In this document: piece after piece, positions 25,518 through 34,257 of the stretch
Position numbering within the stretch: position 1 is the stretch's first letter
Layout of the letters: each line of letters starts with the position of its first letter
NCBI GenBank assembly: GCA_004296775.1
Contig: RHGE01000052.1
Coordinates: 490 to 41,913, forward strand
Length of the DNA stretch: 41,424 nt
Source of the DNA: Marinilabiliaceae bacterium JC017
GTDB taxonomy: Bacteria > Bacteroidota > Bacteroidia > Bacteroidales > Marinilabiliaceae
Reading direction: 5' to 3'
The notes under the pieces: model-generated
The model's database searches: none
What the model was told of the DNA's origin: nothing
What the model saw: the letters and a program-made list of their open reading frames with translations, nothing else
Program-made: the position numbers and the translations under genes

Positions 25518-26909
25518 ATGTTTTCAAAAAATACTTATATAAAACGTCGCGAGCAGCTTCGCAAAGACGTGAATAGCGGACTTATTTTATTGTTAGGAAA
25601 CGGTGAAAGCCCAATGAACTACCTGGACAATACCTATAGTTACCGCCAGGATAGTAGTTTCCTTTATTTTACCGGCTTGCAGCATCCTGATTTGGTAGCT
25701 GTTTTCGATGCCGATTCAGGTGAAGATTTCATTTATGGTGATGATTACACCATTGATCACATCGTTTGGATGGGTAATCAGCCTACTATTAAAGACCGGG
25801 CAGCTACTTGCGGGATTGATAAAACAGGAACCATTGCCCAGTTGGTGATTGAATTACAAAAAGCTACCAATGCTGGTCGTAAGGTGCATTTCTTACCGGT
25901 TTACCGTGGGGAGAATAAAATCAAATTATTTGAGTGGTTAGGTGTGTTGCCGGCTGAAGTGGCTGAAAGATCTTCCCTTGAGTTGGTGAAAGCGGTGATA
26001 AAGCAGCGTAACACCAAATCGGAAGAGGAGATTGTTGAGATAGAAAAAGCCGTTAATATCACTGCTGACATGCACCTGGCTGCCATGCGTATGGCACGTC
26101 CCGGTTTGATGGAAGCAGAAATTGCCGCTGAAGTAGAGCGCATCGCACTGGCACATGATGGTCACTATTCATTCCCGGTGATTGCTACCATTAACGGGCA
26201 AACATTGCATAACCATTTCCATGGTAATAAACTGGCCGATGGCCGCATGTTCCTGTTGGACGCAGGGGCTGAAACACCTATGGGTTATGCCGGGGATATG
26301 TCCAGTACTTTCCCTGTTGGAAAAACATTCACTACCCGCCAGAAAGAGATTTACCAGGTGGCACTTGATTCACACGAAAAGGCCATCTCCATGCTAAAAC
26401 CAGGTGTACCGTTTAAAGAGGTTTATTTTGAATCGGCACGCGTGATCATGAATGGCATGAAAGATATGGGATTTGTGAAAGGGGATATTGAAGAAGGTAT
26501 CGCCAATGGTGCCCATGCCATGTTCTTCCCTTGCGGTCTGGGACACATGATGGGACTGGATGTACATGATATGGAGGATCTGGGTGAACAATATGTAGGC
26601 TACGACAACGAGGCAAAAAGCACGCAGTTTGGTCTTAAGTCACTTCGTTTGGGCCGTAAGCTGGAACCAGGTTTCGTATTAACCATTGAGCCGGGTATCT
26701 ATTTCATCCCACAGCTAATTGACCTTTGGAGAAAAGAGGGACGTAACACACAATTCCTGAATTTCGACAAACTGGAAGAGTACAAAGACTTTGGTGGTTG
26801 CCGTAACGAAGAGGACTTCCTGATTACCAATGATGGTTGTCGTTTGTTGGGTAAACCAATTCCAAAGACTATTGAAGATGTGGAAAACGAAAGACTAAAA
26901 GCCTTTTAA
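25518..26909 (+). CDS. pepP: Xaa-Pro aminopeptidase (aminopeptidase P, M24B)
   Basis: 463 aa, cytoplasmic (no signal). An N-terminal aminopeptidase-P domain (1-140) is followed by the pita-bread metallopeptidase domain. The five metal ligands are visible: Asp248 (LLDAG), Asp260 (AGDMSSTF), His343 (GLGHMMGLDVH), Glu391 (TIEPG) and Glu432 (RNEED). His350 in the GLDVH element matches the second conserved His of the family. It removes the N-terminal residue in front of a proline, the bond other aminopeptidases cannot cut. It is followed after 2 nt by the pyrroline-2-carboxylate reductase-like gene, indicating translational coupling, and it lies downstream of the secreted S9 peptidase. Together they degrade proline-rich peptides. 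Confidence 0.95.
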   Translation: MFSKNTYIKRREQLRKDVNSGLILLLGNGESPMNYLDNTYSYRQDSSFLYFTGLQHPDLVAVFDADSGEDFIYGDDYTIDHIVWMGNQPTIKDRAATCGIDKTGTIAQLVIELQKATNAGRKVHFLPVYRGENKIKLFEWLGVLPAEVAERSSLELVKAVIKQRNTKSEEEIVEIEKAVNITADMHLAAMRMARPGLMEAEIAAEVERIALAHDGHYSFPVIATINGQTLHNHFHGNKLADGRMFLLDAGAETPMGYAGDMSSTFPVGKTFTTRQKEIYQVALDSHEKAISMLKPGVPFKEVYFESARVIMNGMKDMGFVKGDIEEGIANGAHAMFFPCGLGHMMGLDVHDMEDLGEQYVGYDNEAKSTQFGLKSLRLGRKLEPGFVLTIEPGIYFIPQLIDLWRKEGRNTQFLNFDKLEEYKDFGGCRNEEDFLITNDGCRLLGKPIPKTIEDVENERLKAF

Positions 26910-26911
26910 GT

Positions 26912-27874
26912 ATGTTGATACTTTCTTCAGAAGCTATTGAGCAGGCAGCTTCACCGCATCTGTGGACCGATGTGATGGAGCTGGCGCTTAAAGCTGTACC
27001 TGATAAAGATTATAAAACGCCCGATAGAATGCATGTAGACGTGAGTGAAAATACACTACTCATCATGCCCTCTATCGGGCCTGATATTTTTACTACCAAA
27101 CTGGTGTCTGTCTTTCCGGAGAATGCCCGGTACAACCAACCATCCATCCACGGAACTTTGCTCCTGAATGATGGTAAAACGGGTGAGCCGTTGGCGCTTC
27201 TTAACGGGAGTAAGTTAACAGCCATGCGCACAGCAGCTGTGGCAGCCGTGGGGGTGCGTCACCTGGCCAATGGAAATGTGGAATCCATAGGTGTGGTGGG
27301 GGCCGGTATGCAGGGACGCCACATGGCATGGATTGTGGGAACAGAAAAAGAGGTTAGTAAGATCTATGTATTTGACCTTTCTGCTGACATGATAGAGGCC
27401 TTTAAAGTTTTTGTAGCGGATAAGATGCCACAAGCAGAAGTTATCGCTTGTCAGTCGGTGGAACAGCTGTGCCGGGAGAGCCAGGTGATTGTGACGGGTA
27501 CCACCTCTAAAAAGCCGGTGTTGCCTGCTGATAAATCATTACTGGAAGGAAAAACCATTGTGGGTGTGGGCTCATTCAGACCCAATATGCGGGAGTTCCC
27601 GGATGAGTTGTTTGCCTTATGTGATAAAATATGGGTGGATGCGGATCATGGAAAGCGGGAGAGCGGTGATTTGTGTCAGCCTTTGAAAGAAAATATTATT
27701 CATGAAGAGCAGGTGGTGTCAATCACACAGCTGCTTGTCGGGGAAGAAAAACCGGATCGTAATGCCACACATGTTTTTAAGACAGTGGGGTTAGGGATTT
27801 TCGATTTGTTTGGAGCCAAGCTGGCTTACGAGAAAGCGGTTGAAGGGAATTTGGGACAAAATGTAACCTTGTAA
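26912..27874 (+). CDS. Ornithine cyclodeaminase/mu-crystallin family; probable pyrroline-2-carboxylate reductase
   Basis: 320 aa, cytoplasmic. Rossmann NAD(P) site GVVGAGMQGRHM (127-138), preceded by the family signature TTKLVSVFPEN (Lys63 in the substrate pocket) and AMRTAAVAAVG with Arg106. The closing segment has DADHGKRESGDLCQPL. The family includes true ornithine cyclodeaminase, alanine dehydrogenase and delta1-pyrroline-2-carboxylate reductase (LhpI-type). Here the gene is squeezed between Xaa-Pro aminopeptidase (2 nt) and a 3-hydroxyproline-dehydratase-like gene (12 nt), which strongly favours the reductase role: pyrroline-2-carboxylate to L-proline. Cyclodeaminase activity cannot be excluded from sequence, but it fits the neighbours less well. 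Confidence 0.88.
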   Translation: MLILSSEAIEQAASPHLWTDVMELALKAVPDKDYKTPDRMHVDVSENTLLIMPSIGPDIFTTKLVSVFPENARYNQPSIHGTLLLNDGKTGEPLALLNGSKLTAMRTAAVAAVGVRHLANGNVESIGVVGAGMQGRHMAWIVGTEKEVSKIYVFDLSADMIEAFKVFVADKMPQAEVIACQSVEQLCRESQVIVTGTTSKKPVLPADKSLLEGKTIVGVGSFRPNMREFPDELFALCDKIWVDADHGKRESGDLCQPLKENIIHEEQVVSITQLLVGEEKPDRNATHVFKTVGLGIFDLFGAKLAYEKAVEGNLGQNVTL

Positions 27875-27886
27875 CATACCTTAACA

Positions 27887-28921
27887 ATGAATCTGAAAAA
27901 TTGGAAATGGGAACCGCCCATCGATTGGCTGAGTATTAAAACCATCGACTTGCATACCGGTGGCGAACCGCTGCGTGTCCTTTACGATGGATTGCCCGAA
28001 ATAAAGGGTGACTCGGTGCTGGCGCAACGACGGTATTTTCGCGATAACCTGGATGATATTCGCACCGGTACCATGTTTGAACCCCGCGGCCATGCCGATA
28101 TGTATGGAGCGCTGATTACCCGGCCTTTTACCGAAGGGGCCGATTTCGGTACTTTCTTTATCCACAACGAAGGATATAGCACCATGTGTGGTCATGCCAT
28201 TATTGCCTTGACCAAGCTGGTATTCGATACTGGAATGGTTAACAAGGGCGATGACCATAACCTGGTGATTGATGCCCCTCCGGGACTCATTCGTTCCAGA
28301 GCTCACATGAAAAACGGGCAGGTTGAAAAAGTGTCGTTTCTCAATGTGCCCTCCTTCTTGTTGTTGGAAGATGAAGAGGTAGAGGTGCCTGGCATTGGGA
28401 AGGTGCGTTTCGATGTGGCTTACGGCGGGGCGTTCTATGCTTTCGTGAAAGCCGAAGAGGTGGGTATCGGACTGGAAGAAAAGGATTACAATCAACTGAT
28501 CGATTGGGGGCGCAGAATCAAATACGCCGTGATGGAGAAGTTTGACATTGTGCATCCCTTTGAGCCGGACCTGAGCTTCTTGTATGGCACCATCTTTACC
28601 GGTGCACCTAAAGATCCTGAGAACCACAGTCGTAATGTGTGCATCTTCGCTGAAGGAGAAGTGGATCGCTCATCTACGGGTTCCGGCGTAAGTGCCCGGG
28701 CGGCGTTGCATTATGCCAAAGGGGAGCTGAAAGAAGGTGAGGAGATAACCATTGAAAGTATATTGGGAACTACCATGCAGGTGAAAGTGCACGAAACAAC
28801 CACTTATGGGCCGCATAAAGCTGTGGTGCCAGAGGTGTCGGGCAATGCCGCCATAACCGGGCGTAACGAGTTCTGGTTTGATCCTGAAGACCCGTTGCGA
28901 AAAGGTTTTATTTTCCGTTAG
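27887..28921 (+). CDS. Proline racemase superfamily; probable trans-3-hydroxy-L-proline dehydratase
   Basis: 344 aa, cytoplasmic. N-terminal DLHTGGEPLRV (21-31) and GHADMYGA are family signatures. The first catalytic residue is Cys101 in MCGHA. The second catalytic position, normally Cys in DR(S)PCGTG of proline racemase and 4-hydroxyproline epimerase, reads DRSSTGSG, that is Thr264. A Cys/Thr pair is the known mark of trans-3-hydroxy-L-proline dehydratases (human L3HYPDH type), which eliminate water to give pyrroline-2-carboxylate. The adjacent upstream reductase-like gene would complete the route to L-proline. It is last in a tight three-gene unit. Epimerase activity is unlikely without the second Cys. 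Confidence 0.9.
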   Translation: MNLKNWKWEPPIDWLSIKTIDLHTGGEPLRVLYDGLPEIKGDSVLAQRRYFRDNLDDIRTGTMFEPRGHADMYGALITRPFTEGADFGTFFIHNEGYSTMCGHAIIALTKLVFDTGMVNKGDDHNLVIDAPPGLIRSRAHMKNGQVEKVSFLNVPSFLLLEDEEVEVPGIGKVRFDVAYGGAFYAFVKAEEVGIGLEEKDYNQLIDWGRRIKYAVMEKFDIVHPFEPDLSFLYGTIFTGAPKDPENHSRNVCIFAEGEVDRSSTGSGVSARAALHYAKGELKEGEEITIESILGTTMQVKVHETTTYGPHKAVVPEVSGNAAITGRNEFWFDPEDPLRKGFIFR

Positions 28922-29400
28922 AAATAATTTACGAGTGCTCAAATTCAGAGAGATGAAACTATCATGTTTAAGCATTAAACACGCAGGACGATGATTAAAA
29001 AGAAGAACTCAGTGCCTTTGTGTCTCAGTGTTCGGAAGTCTTGTGTCTTGATACTTGAATCTTGCTACTTAATTATAAACTAATGAAAAAAGTATTAGAA
29101 ATAATTAACGAGCACTTTAATTCAGAGATTAAATTATCATGTTTAAGTATTAAACACGCAGGACGATGATTAAAAAGAAAAACTCTGTGTCTTTGTGTCT
29201 CAGTGTTCTCAATCTATTATCTGATGTCTATCAATCTCTTATCTAATTATAAAACGTCCATAATTTATTGGGCAAAACATACAGGAGAATTGAAAGATCG
29301 ACGAAGTCCATGATTAATAAAGAAAAACTCTGCGTCTCAGTGTCTCTGTGTTCGCAATCTATTATCTCATATCTATCAATCTCTTGTCTAATTTTGAACA
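28921..29400 (+). repeat. Direct repeats in the leader of the dipeptidase gene
   Basis: A segment starting GAAATAATTTACGAG at 28921 is repeated at 29098, 177 bp later, sharing CATGTTTAAG, ATTAAACACGCAGGACGATG and the CTTTGTGTCTCAGTGTTC tract. The last part (ATTAAAAAGAAAAACTCTG, CAATCTATTATCT, CTATCAATCTCTT) recurs a third time up to the dipeptidase start. The second copy carries a 28-codon mini-ORF (29083-29169, opening ATGAAAAAAGTATTAG) with no recognised product. The first copy begins inside the stop codon of the dehydratase gene. Confidence 0.8.
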
Positions 29401-29401
29401 G

Positions 29402-31042
29402 ATGAAAAAAATATTTGCATTGTTATTTATCGCCCTTATGGGTGTGAATACATTTCAGGCAGAAGCTTGTACGGTGATTGCCGTGGGTAAGAAAGCCTCT
29501 GCTGATGGATCGGTTATTGTGTCGCATACCGATGCCGGCCCCGATTGCCGTTTGCATGTGGTGCCATCCATGTCCTTTAAGGATGGAGAAATGGCCCCTG
29601 TTCATTGGGGAATGCCTGAATTGGGACGTGCCTTGGGGGATTATGGCGAGGTGATTGGAAATATCCCTCAAGTCACCAGTACCAATGCCTACTTTCAGAG
29701 TGCCTACCCGCAGATGAACGCCCGTCAGCTGGCCATCGGGGAGAGTACCCTGGCACAGCGGGAAGAGCTGAAGGTAGATCGTTCCAAATGTAAACAGATC
29801 ATGACCATTGAGCAGGCACAGGCTTTTGCCCTGCAGCGTTGCACCAAGGCGCAGGAGGCCCTGAAGCTGATCACCGAATTGATGGAGACCTATGGTTTCT
29901 TGCCCTCTTGTATTGGAGAGAGTGAGGCCATTGTGATTGCTGACACCGAAGAGATCTGGGTGTTGGAGGTTTTCAGTGTGGGTAACGAGTGGAAGCCTGA
30001 AAGCGGAAAACCCGGTTGTATCTGGGCCGCGCAAAGGGTGCCCGATGATCATGCCTTGATTATTCCTAACTGGAGTATCATCAAGCAGATCGACATCGAG
30101 GATATCGCCAATTTCCGTGCTTCTTCCAACTACATGCAGGAAGCCATTGACCGTGGATGGTACGATCCGGCCAGCGGCCAGCCATTCATCTGGCAAGAGG
30201 CCTATGCGCCCATTCCCATTGAATATGCCATCAATCGTTTCTGGCAATTCTATGCCACCTATGCACCAAATCTTAAGCAGTGGCCCGACCGTTTCACCGA
30301 CAACCCATGGGCCGGTGAAGATCAGTACATGCAATACATCGAACCGCTTTCCACTTATCCTTTCTCAGCCAAGCCCGAAACAAAAATATCCGTGCAGGAT
30401 GTGATGGCCTTCCAGCGTTCCACCTTTAAAGGAACCATCTATGATAAGGAAAACTCATCGGCCTGGTATTATCCCGGAAAAGACGGTGCAATGGTGAAAA
30501 GCGCCATGGCCACACCATTTCCCACCAGGGAATTGCGTAAGGTGTTAAACATTAACAGTCGTCGTAACGTGGCCCGTGCCCGTGGGGAATACGGTATGGT
30601 GGCCCAGCTGAGAGGGTGGTTGCCCGATGAGGTGGGTGGCATCTACTGGTACTATGTAGATAATGCCTACACCAGTGCTTATGTGCCCGTTTATGCCGGC
30701 GTTACCGATGTGGCAGAGTGTTACAAGGTGTATGATAAGGAGTATTTCCAGGAGAACAGTATCCGCTGGTGTGTGGACTTTGTTGATAACCTGCTTTACC
30801 TGCGTTGGCAGGATGCCGCTAAAGTGTTGCACGAAAAGCGGGATCCAATGGAGAAAGGTTTCTTCGACCAACAGGCTGGGATTGATGCCAAAGCACAGGA
30901 GTTGTTAAAGAAGAGTCCTAAAAAAGGGAAAGCTTACCTCACAGAGATCACCATTGAGCGCATGAACGAGGTACACAAGTTGTTCCAGGAGTTGCGCCTA
31001 GACTTAATCTCTAAGTTCACCAACAATAAACAGAGTATTTAA
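29402..31042 (+). CDS. C69 family dipeptidase (PepD-like Ntn hydrolase)
   Basis: 546 aa from ATG 29402. An upstream in-frame ATG at 29348 lies within repeat DNA and would add 18 residues before the signal peptide, so it is rejected. The signal peptide ends at AEA and the mature protein begins with Cys23 (ACTVIAVGKKASADGSV), the N-terminal catalytic nucleophile of peptidase family C69. SHTDAGPDCR and the AEGE-like GESEAIVIADTEEIWVLE region are also family features. It would split dipeptides in the periplasm or outside. Base composition is conspicuously higher in G+C than neighbouring genes (two sampled lines count 58% and 67%). It closes the proline peptide cluster and is followed by a strong terminator. 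Confidence 0.92.
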   Translation: MKKIFALLFIALMGVNTFQAEACTVIAVGKKASADGSVIVSHTDAGPDCRLHVVPSMSFKDGEMAPVHWGMPELGRALGDYGEVIGNIPQVTSTNAYFQSAYPQMNARQLAIGESTLAQREELKVDRSKCKQIMTIEQAQAFALQRCTKAQEALKLITELMETYGFLPSCIGESEAIVIADTEEIWVLEVFSVGNEWKPESGKPGCIWAAQRVPDDHALIIPNWSIIKQIDIEDIANFRASSNYMQEAIDRGWYDPASGQPFIWQEAYAPIPIEYAINRFWQFYATYAPNLKQWPDRFTDNPWAGEDQYMQYIEPLSTYPFSAKPETKISVQDVMAFQRSTFKGTIYDKENSSAWYYPGKDGAMVKSAMATPFPTRELRKVLNINSRRNVARARGEYGMVAQLRGWLPDEVGGIYWYYVDNAYTSAYVPVYAGVTDVAECYKVYDKEYFQENSIRWCVDFVDNLLYLRWQDAAKVLHEKRDPMEKGFFDQQAGIDAKAQELLKKSPKKGKAYLTEITIERMNEVHKLFQELRLDLISKFTNNKQSI

Positions 31043-31064
31043 AAAAATTGTTTCATGTTCGAAA

Positions 31065-31106
31065 AACAGCACCTTCTGGTCATATGGCCGGGGTGCTGTT
31101 TTTTTT
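31065..31106 (+). terminator. Rho-independent terminator after the dipeptidase
   Basis: 9-bp stem AACAGCACC (31065-31073) / GGTGCTGTT (31092-31100), a palindromic loop around CATATG, then a T run. Confidence 0.9.
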
Positions 31107-31486
31107 ATCCATTGAACGCAGAAAGAGCCACAGATCTTCGTCCTGAAAGGACATACTATCAAAGCCCGGATGAAAACACAGAGACGCAGAGGCACAGAGA
31201 AATGATAATGAAGTATTAATATTCAGTGCCATAGGTACGACATAAAAAAGCAGAACCCCTCCACAAGGATTTTGTTATCCATCGATTGCGGAAAGAGACC
31301 TTGATTCTTTTGGGGCAATGCCAAAGTAAGTTGGATCTGGGACAACGTCCCTGTTAAATAAATAGGCTTAAATAGTTAGTGATCGAACCCAAATTTAAAA
31401 ATAAGATACCGTTAATTTTGCTCTTTAAGCCCGGTGTCACGAGTCTGGTTATGCATTGTTTTCCAGAGTTTTTTTGCTTCAAAAAA
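31107..31486. other. Non-coding gap with several repeat words
   Basis: Holds the mini-hairpin GTCCTGAAAGGAC (31140-31152), an ACACAGAGACGCAGAGGCAC word tract (about 31175-31200), and at 31306-31354 an inverted fragment of the 290-bp repeat family (TTTTGGGGCAATGCCAAAG and GGGACAACGTCCC). No gene seen. Confidence 0.6.
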
Positions 31487-31633
31487 TTTGTAGTAAGGAA
31501 ACTGTTCGTTTGTAGTAAGGAAACCTTCCATTTGTAGTAAAGAAATGGTCGGTTTGTAGTAAAGAAACCAACAGTTTCTAGTAAAGAAATGAAGCATTTG
31601 TAGTAAAGAAACCGGGAAAGACTAGTAAAGAAA
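31487..31633. repeat. 22-bp iteron-like tandem array, 7 units
   Basis: TAGTAAGGAAA or TAGTAAAGAAA starts at 31491, 31513, 31535, 31557, 31579, 31601 and 31623, an exact 22-bp period six times. Each unit is a conserved word of about 15 nt (TTTGTAGTAAAGAAA) plus about 7 variable nt. Twenty-two bp is close to two turns of B-DNA, so all conserved words face the same side of the helix. Open frames through it are by-products of the repeat. Confidence 0.9.
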
Positions 31634-32045
31634 TTTGCGGTTAATGAAAAGAGTGTGTTTGGAGCTGAGGATAAAGATGTTATCAAAAGGCCATAATGAA
31701 ACCAAATTTATAGATGCGTTCTATTGAAATTTTTCAGTTGTCATAGGAGCCAAGCTGGAGGATAATATTCTTGTTTAAGGTTTGATACCGACCCGGTCAG
31801 GGTTAGGATATTGTCCCGTCTAAAGTTAGACGTGTTCATGCCCCGTTCAGCGAAGCGTCTTGCTTTGTTGGAACCATCGGGTCGATTATTAATTCTCATA
31901 ATCCAATTTGCATTATACTTCAGTCAGTCGTTTGTTATATCCGGAGCTCTGTAATCCAGCTATTTTATTGTGCCGAACAGGGTGTGTAACACAGAGAACC
32001 GCGGAGGAAACCCGAAGATTCACGGAGTTTTTTTGACAAGTTGTT
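31634..32045. other. Non-coding gap
   Basis: About 410 bp without a gene. Contains the perfect stem CGTCTAAAGTTAGACG (about 31817-31832) and a CACAGAGAACCGCGGAGGAA word near 31990. Confidence 0.45.
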
Positions 32046-32417
32046 GCAAACCTGGTTATATGAAAATCTTGATACTTATGTCTTGATGCTTTTCTGCTTT
32101 GTCCCGGACATCTTATCAGTGATATTCGTGTGTATTTTTTGTCAGAATATTACCTGTCCGGTTATGCATCCTGATACTTGATACTAATATCTTGGGACTT
32201 GTTCTTGCTTGTTCAGGGTAGGACAATGCCAATTTGAGACACAATAAAAGCAAAGAATAATCGCTGAATAGGATGACATAATTCCAGAAAAACACCGCTT
32301 TATGGTATGTAGAAACACAATAAGGTGTTAAGAAACATACAATATATACCGCGTCGTATTCAACTGTTTTGTTATTTTTAGGTACTCTAAAACGCAATTA
32401 TGATACTTTCATCTTCA
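32046..32417 (+). repeat. 371-bp dispersed repeat, copy 1
   Basis: Direct repeat of 33027-33397, offset 981 bp, with high similarity throughout (GCAAACCTG, TTGATACTTATGTCTTG, CAGTGATATTCGTGTG, CCTGTCCGGTTATGCAT, AAAAGCAAAGAATAATCGC, ACACCGCTTTATGGTATG). A partial third copy is at 37258-37332. Together with copy 2 it brackets the 109-aa gene. No gene inside. Confidence 0.85.
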
Positions 32418-32454
32418 TCCTGAATTACATGCTTAATGTCTAAAAATCATATAT

Positions 32455-32784
32455 ATGAAAATCGTAAGAAATGGTGTTGTTTTGTTTTTCCTGATTATGG
32501 GATTTACTGCTTATGGACAAGATAATTGCAATTATAAATCAATGATTGCAAAGATCGATTCAATTTCAAAAGCTGAGAATATCGAAATCGGGAAAGTAAA
32601 GATTTTATATGTTACGAATCAATTTGATCATACTCAAACCGAAAAAAAATCTCTAACCGACAAAAGCAAATTTCATTTTGACGGACAGTTTTTAGTGATT
32701 GAGAACAAATATTTTAATATTAATAAACTATTGTACTTCTATGTTGACGATGGTGTTATTGAATTTTTCTTTCAAGGATATTAA
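32455..32784 (+). CDS. Small secreted protein of unknown function
   Basis: 109 aa with a clear signal peptide ending at TAYGQ (about residue 21); the mature part is about 88 residues, lysine-rich, with a single Cys and an aromatic C-terminus (KLLYFYVDDGVIEFFFQ). I recognise no family. It stands alone between two copies of a 371-bp direct repeat. The arrangement resembles a gene carried between homologous repeats, although nothing proves mobility. Confidence 0.65.
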   Translation: MKIVRNGVVLFFLIMGFTAYGQDNCNYKSMIAKIDSISKAENIEIGKVKILYVTNQFDHTQTEKKSLTDKSKFHFDGQFLVIENKYFNINKLLYFYVDDGVIEFFFQGY

Positions 32785-33026
32785 AAATAACCGGGTACAA
32801 TAGATATGCTTTCAAATAATGCATAGCACACCCGGTAATGGAGGACTGGTTGCAGGCATAATATGCCGTTGTTTATGCAAAGATTTTATATTCGGCTGGT
32901 GTGCGGATTGTATCCCATTTCATTGTAACCTTCCCGCTGTATTGGAAGCCTGGCGTGAATACAATAGCGATTGCCATATTGTTTAGGCGCTTATCAATAA
33001 TGTTTGAGTTTTTGAGGGAAGCTATT

Positions 33027-33397
33027 GCAAACCTGTTTATGTGAAAATCTTGATACTTATGTCTTGGTACTTTCCTGCTTTGTCCCGGGCATTTTATCAG
33101 TGATATTCGTGTGTATTTTTTGTCAGAATATTACCTGTCCGGTTATGCATCTTGATACTTGGTACTAAATATCTTGGGACTATTCTTGCTTGTTCAGGGT
33201 AGGACAATACCAACTTGAAACAGCAATAAAAGCAAAGAATAATCGCTGAATTGGATGACATAATTCCCGAAAAACACCGCTTTATGGTATGTGAAAACAC
33301 AATATGGTGTTAAAAGTCATGTCATTCACCCCGTCTCTTATGTAACTATTTTATTATTTTTGGGTACCCTAAAATCCAATTATGATACTTTCATTCT
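33027..33397 (+). repeat. 371-bp dispersed repeat, copy 2
   Basis: See the copy at 32046. The ends correspond (GCAAACCTG to AATTATGATACTTTCAT). Differences are scattered substitutions and small indels, so the duplication is not recent. Confidence 0.85.
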
Positions 33398-33681
33398 CTT
33401 CCGTTAATAATTTTAAGCCTTCTCTGGCAAAACTTTGGAACGCTACCATTTGCTCCTGCGCAAGGAGTAATACTATTTTAACTGTTGATCTTTTGGGCAG
33501 TACTTAAAAGTTTCTGGAATGGAGTTAAGGATTCCCTTGATGATGGTTGAATATGTGCAAGTTGTAATTGGGGGTGTGGGGTGTTGAGAATGATAAATGG
33601 GATTTATGTGTAAGGCATTAAATGTTTAAATAAGCTTGCTGTAAGAGGAAATAATAATTAAACTAATAGAAAATAATTTAT
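33398..33681. other. Gap upstream of the Kiwa pair
   Basis: About 285 bp. Contains a CTCCT(GCGCA)AGGAG stem-loop at 33453-33467. No exact TAnnTTTG promoter found. Confidence 0.4.
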
Positions 33682-34257
33682 ATGCCTTGGATCTTATATT
33701 ATATATCATTGATACCATTATTCATTTACCTATTTATTAAATATTTTGACAGTAAGGTTTATTGTTTACTTAAGTTAGGAGAGTATAATAACCTCACTTA
33801 TGGAAATTACGCTTTTATGGTATCGTTTTTATTATTTATTGTGTCAGTAATTCTTATTAGTATTTTAAAATATTGTTCTCGGAAAAAGTTCAACATTCAT
33901 GGAGCTAAGATAACGACTGCACCCCAAAATATTAATCACGAATTAATTGGAGTTTTATCTACCGTAGTATTGCCTTTTCTTACAGTAAACTTTGATACTG
34001 CAAATGAGGTTTTTGCAAGTATATTTATGCTTCTTATAATAGGGGTAATATCTACTCGTAGTACCATATATTATAAAAATCCAGTATTAGCAATTCTTTA
34101 TTTAAAGATTTATCAAGTTGAAATAGAACATAAGAGTTTAAAAAACAATTTAATCGTGAATGTTATCTCTTTTCATTCCTTAACTAAGGATGATTCATTA
34201 TATCTAAAGGAAATGGGAGAAGGAGTTTATTACGCAAAAAAAACAAGCAATGGATAA
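33682..34257 (+). CDS. kwaA: Kiwa anti-phage membrane protein KwaA-like
   Basis: 191 aa with four predicted membrane helices (about 3-20, 43-63, 86-103 and 108-125) and a C-terminal soluble tail of about 45 residues (LIVNVISFHSLTKDDSLYLK). Size, helix number and position directly before a DUF4868/KwaB gene are those of KwaA, the membrane component that senses phage attachment and binds KwaB. Its 3' end overlaps the next gene by 8 nt, indicating translational coupling. Codon and base use are strikingly AT-rich compared with the metabolic genes, consistent with horizontal acquisition. KwaA is poorly conserved, so the call rests largely on the partner. Confidence 0.72.
   Translation: MPWILYYISLIPLFIYLFIKYFDSKVYCLLKLGEYNNLTYGNYAFMVSFLLFIVSVILISILKYCSRKKFNIHGAKITTAPQNINHELIGVLSTVVLPFLTVNFDTANEVFASIFMLLIIGVISTRSTIYYKNPVLAILYLKIYQVEIEHKSLKNNLIVNVISFHSLTKDDSLYLKEMGEGVYYAKKTSNG

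Noticed and set aside
27881-28627. 248-codon minus-strand frame inside the dehydratase-like gene
   Set aside because: Antisense shadow; the plus strand has intact family motifs.
29083-29169. 28-codon mini-ORF in the dipeptidase leader as an attenuator peptide
   Set aside because: It falls in a direct repeat whose other copy lacks the start codon, contains no run of regulatory codons, and no terminator hairpin follows.
29423-30334. 303-codon minus-strand frame inside the dipeptidase gene
   Set aside because: Antisense shadow favoured by the high G+C of the real gene.
31487-31633. CRISPR array
   Set aside because: Conserved words are about 15 nt with only about 7 variable nt between them, far too short for spacers, and no cas genes are present. 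The same reasoning excludes the 41-bp array, whose spacers repeat.
31354-31686. Minus-strand frames across the 22-bp array
   Set aside because: The repetitive aromatic peptide in several frames is a by-product of the 22-bp DNA repeat.
32116-32397. Minus-strand ORF also found at 33097-33300 with the same ending
   Set aside because: The similarity comes from the 371-bp DNA repeat; the upstream halves are not conserved as protein and the frames differ in length.
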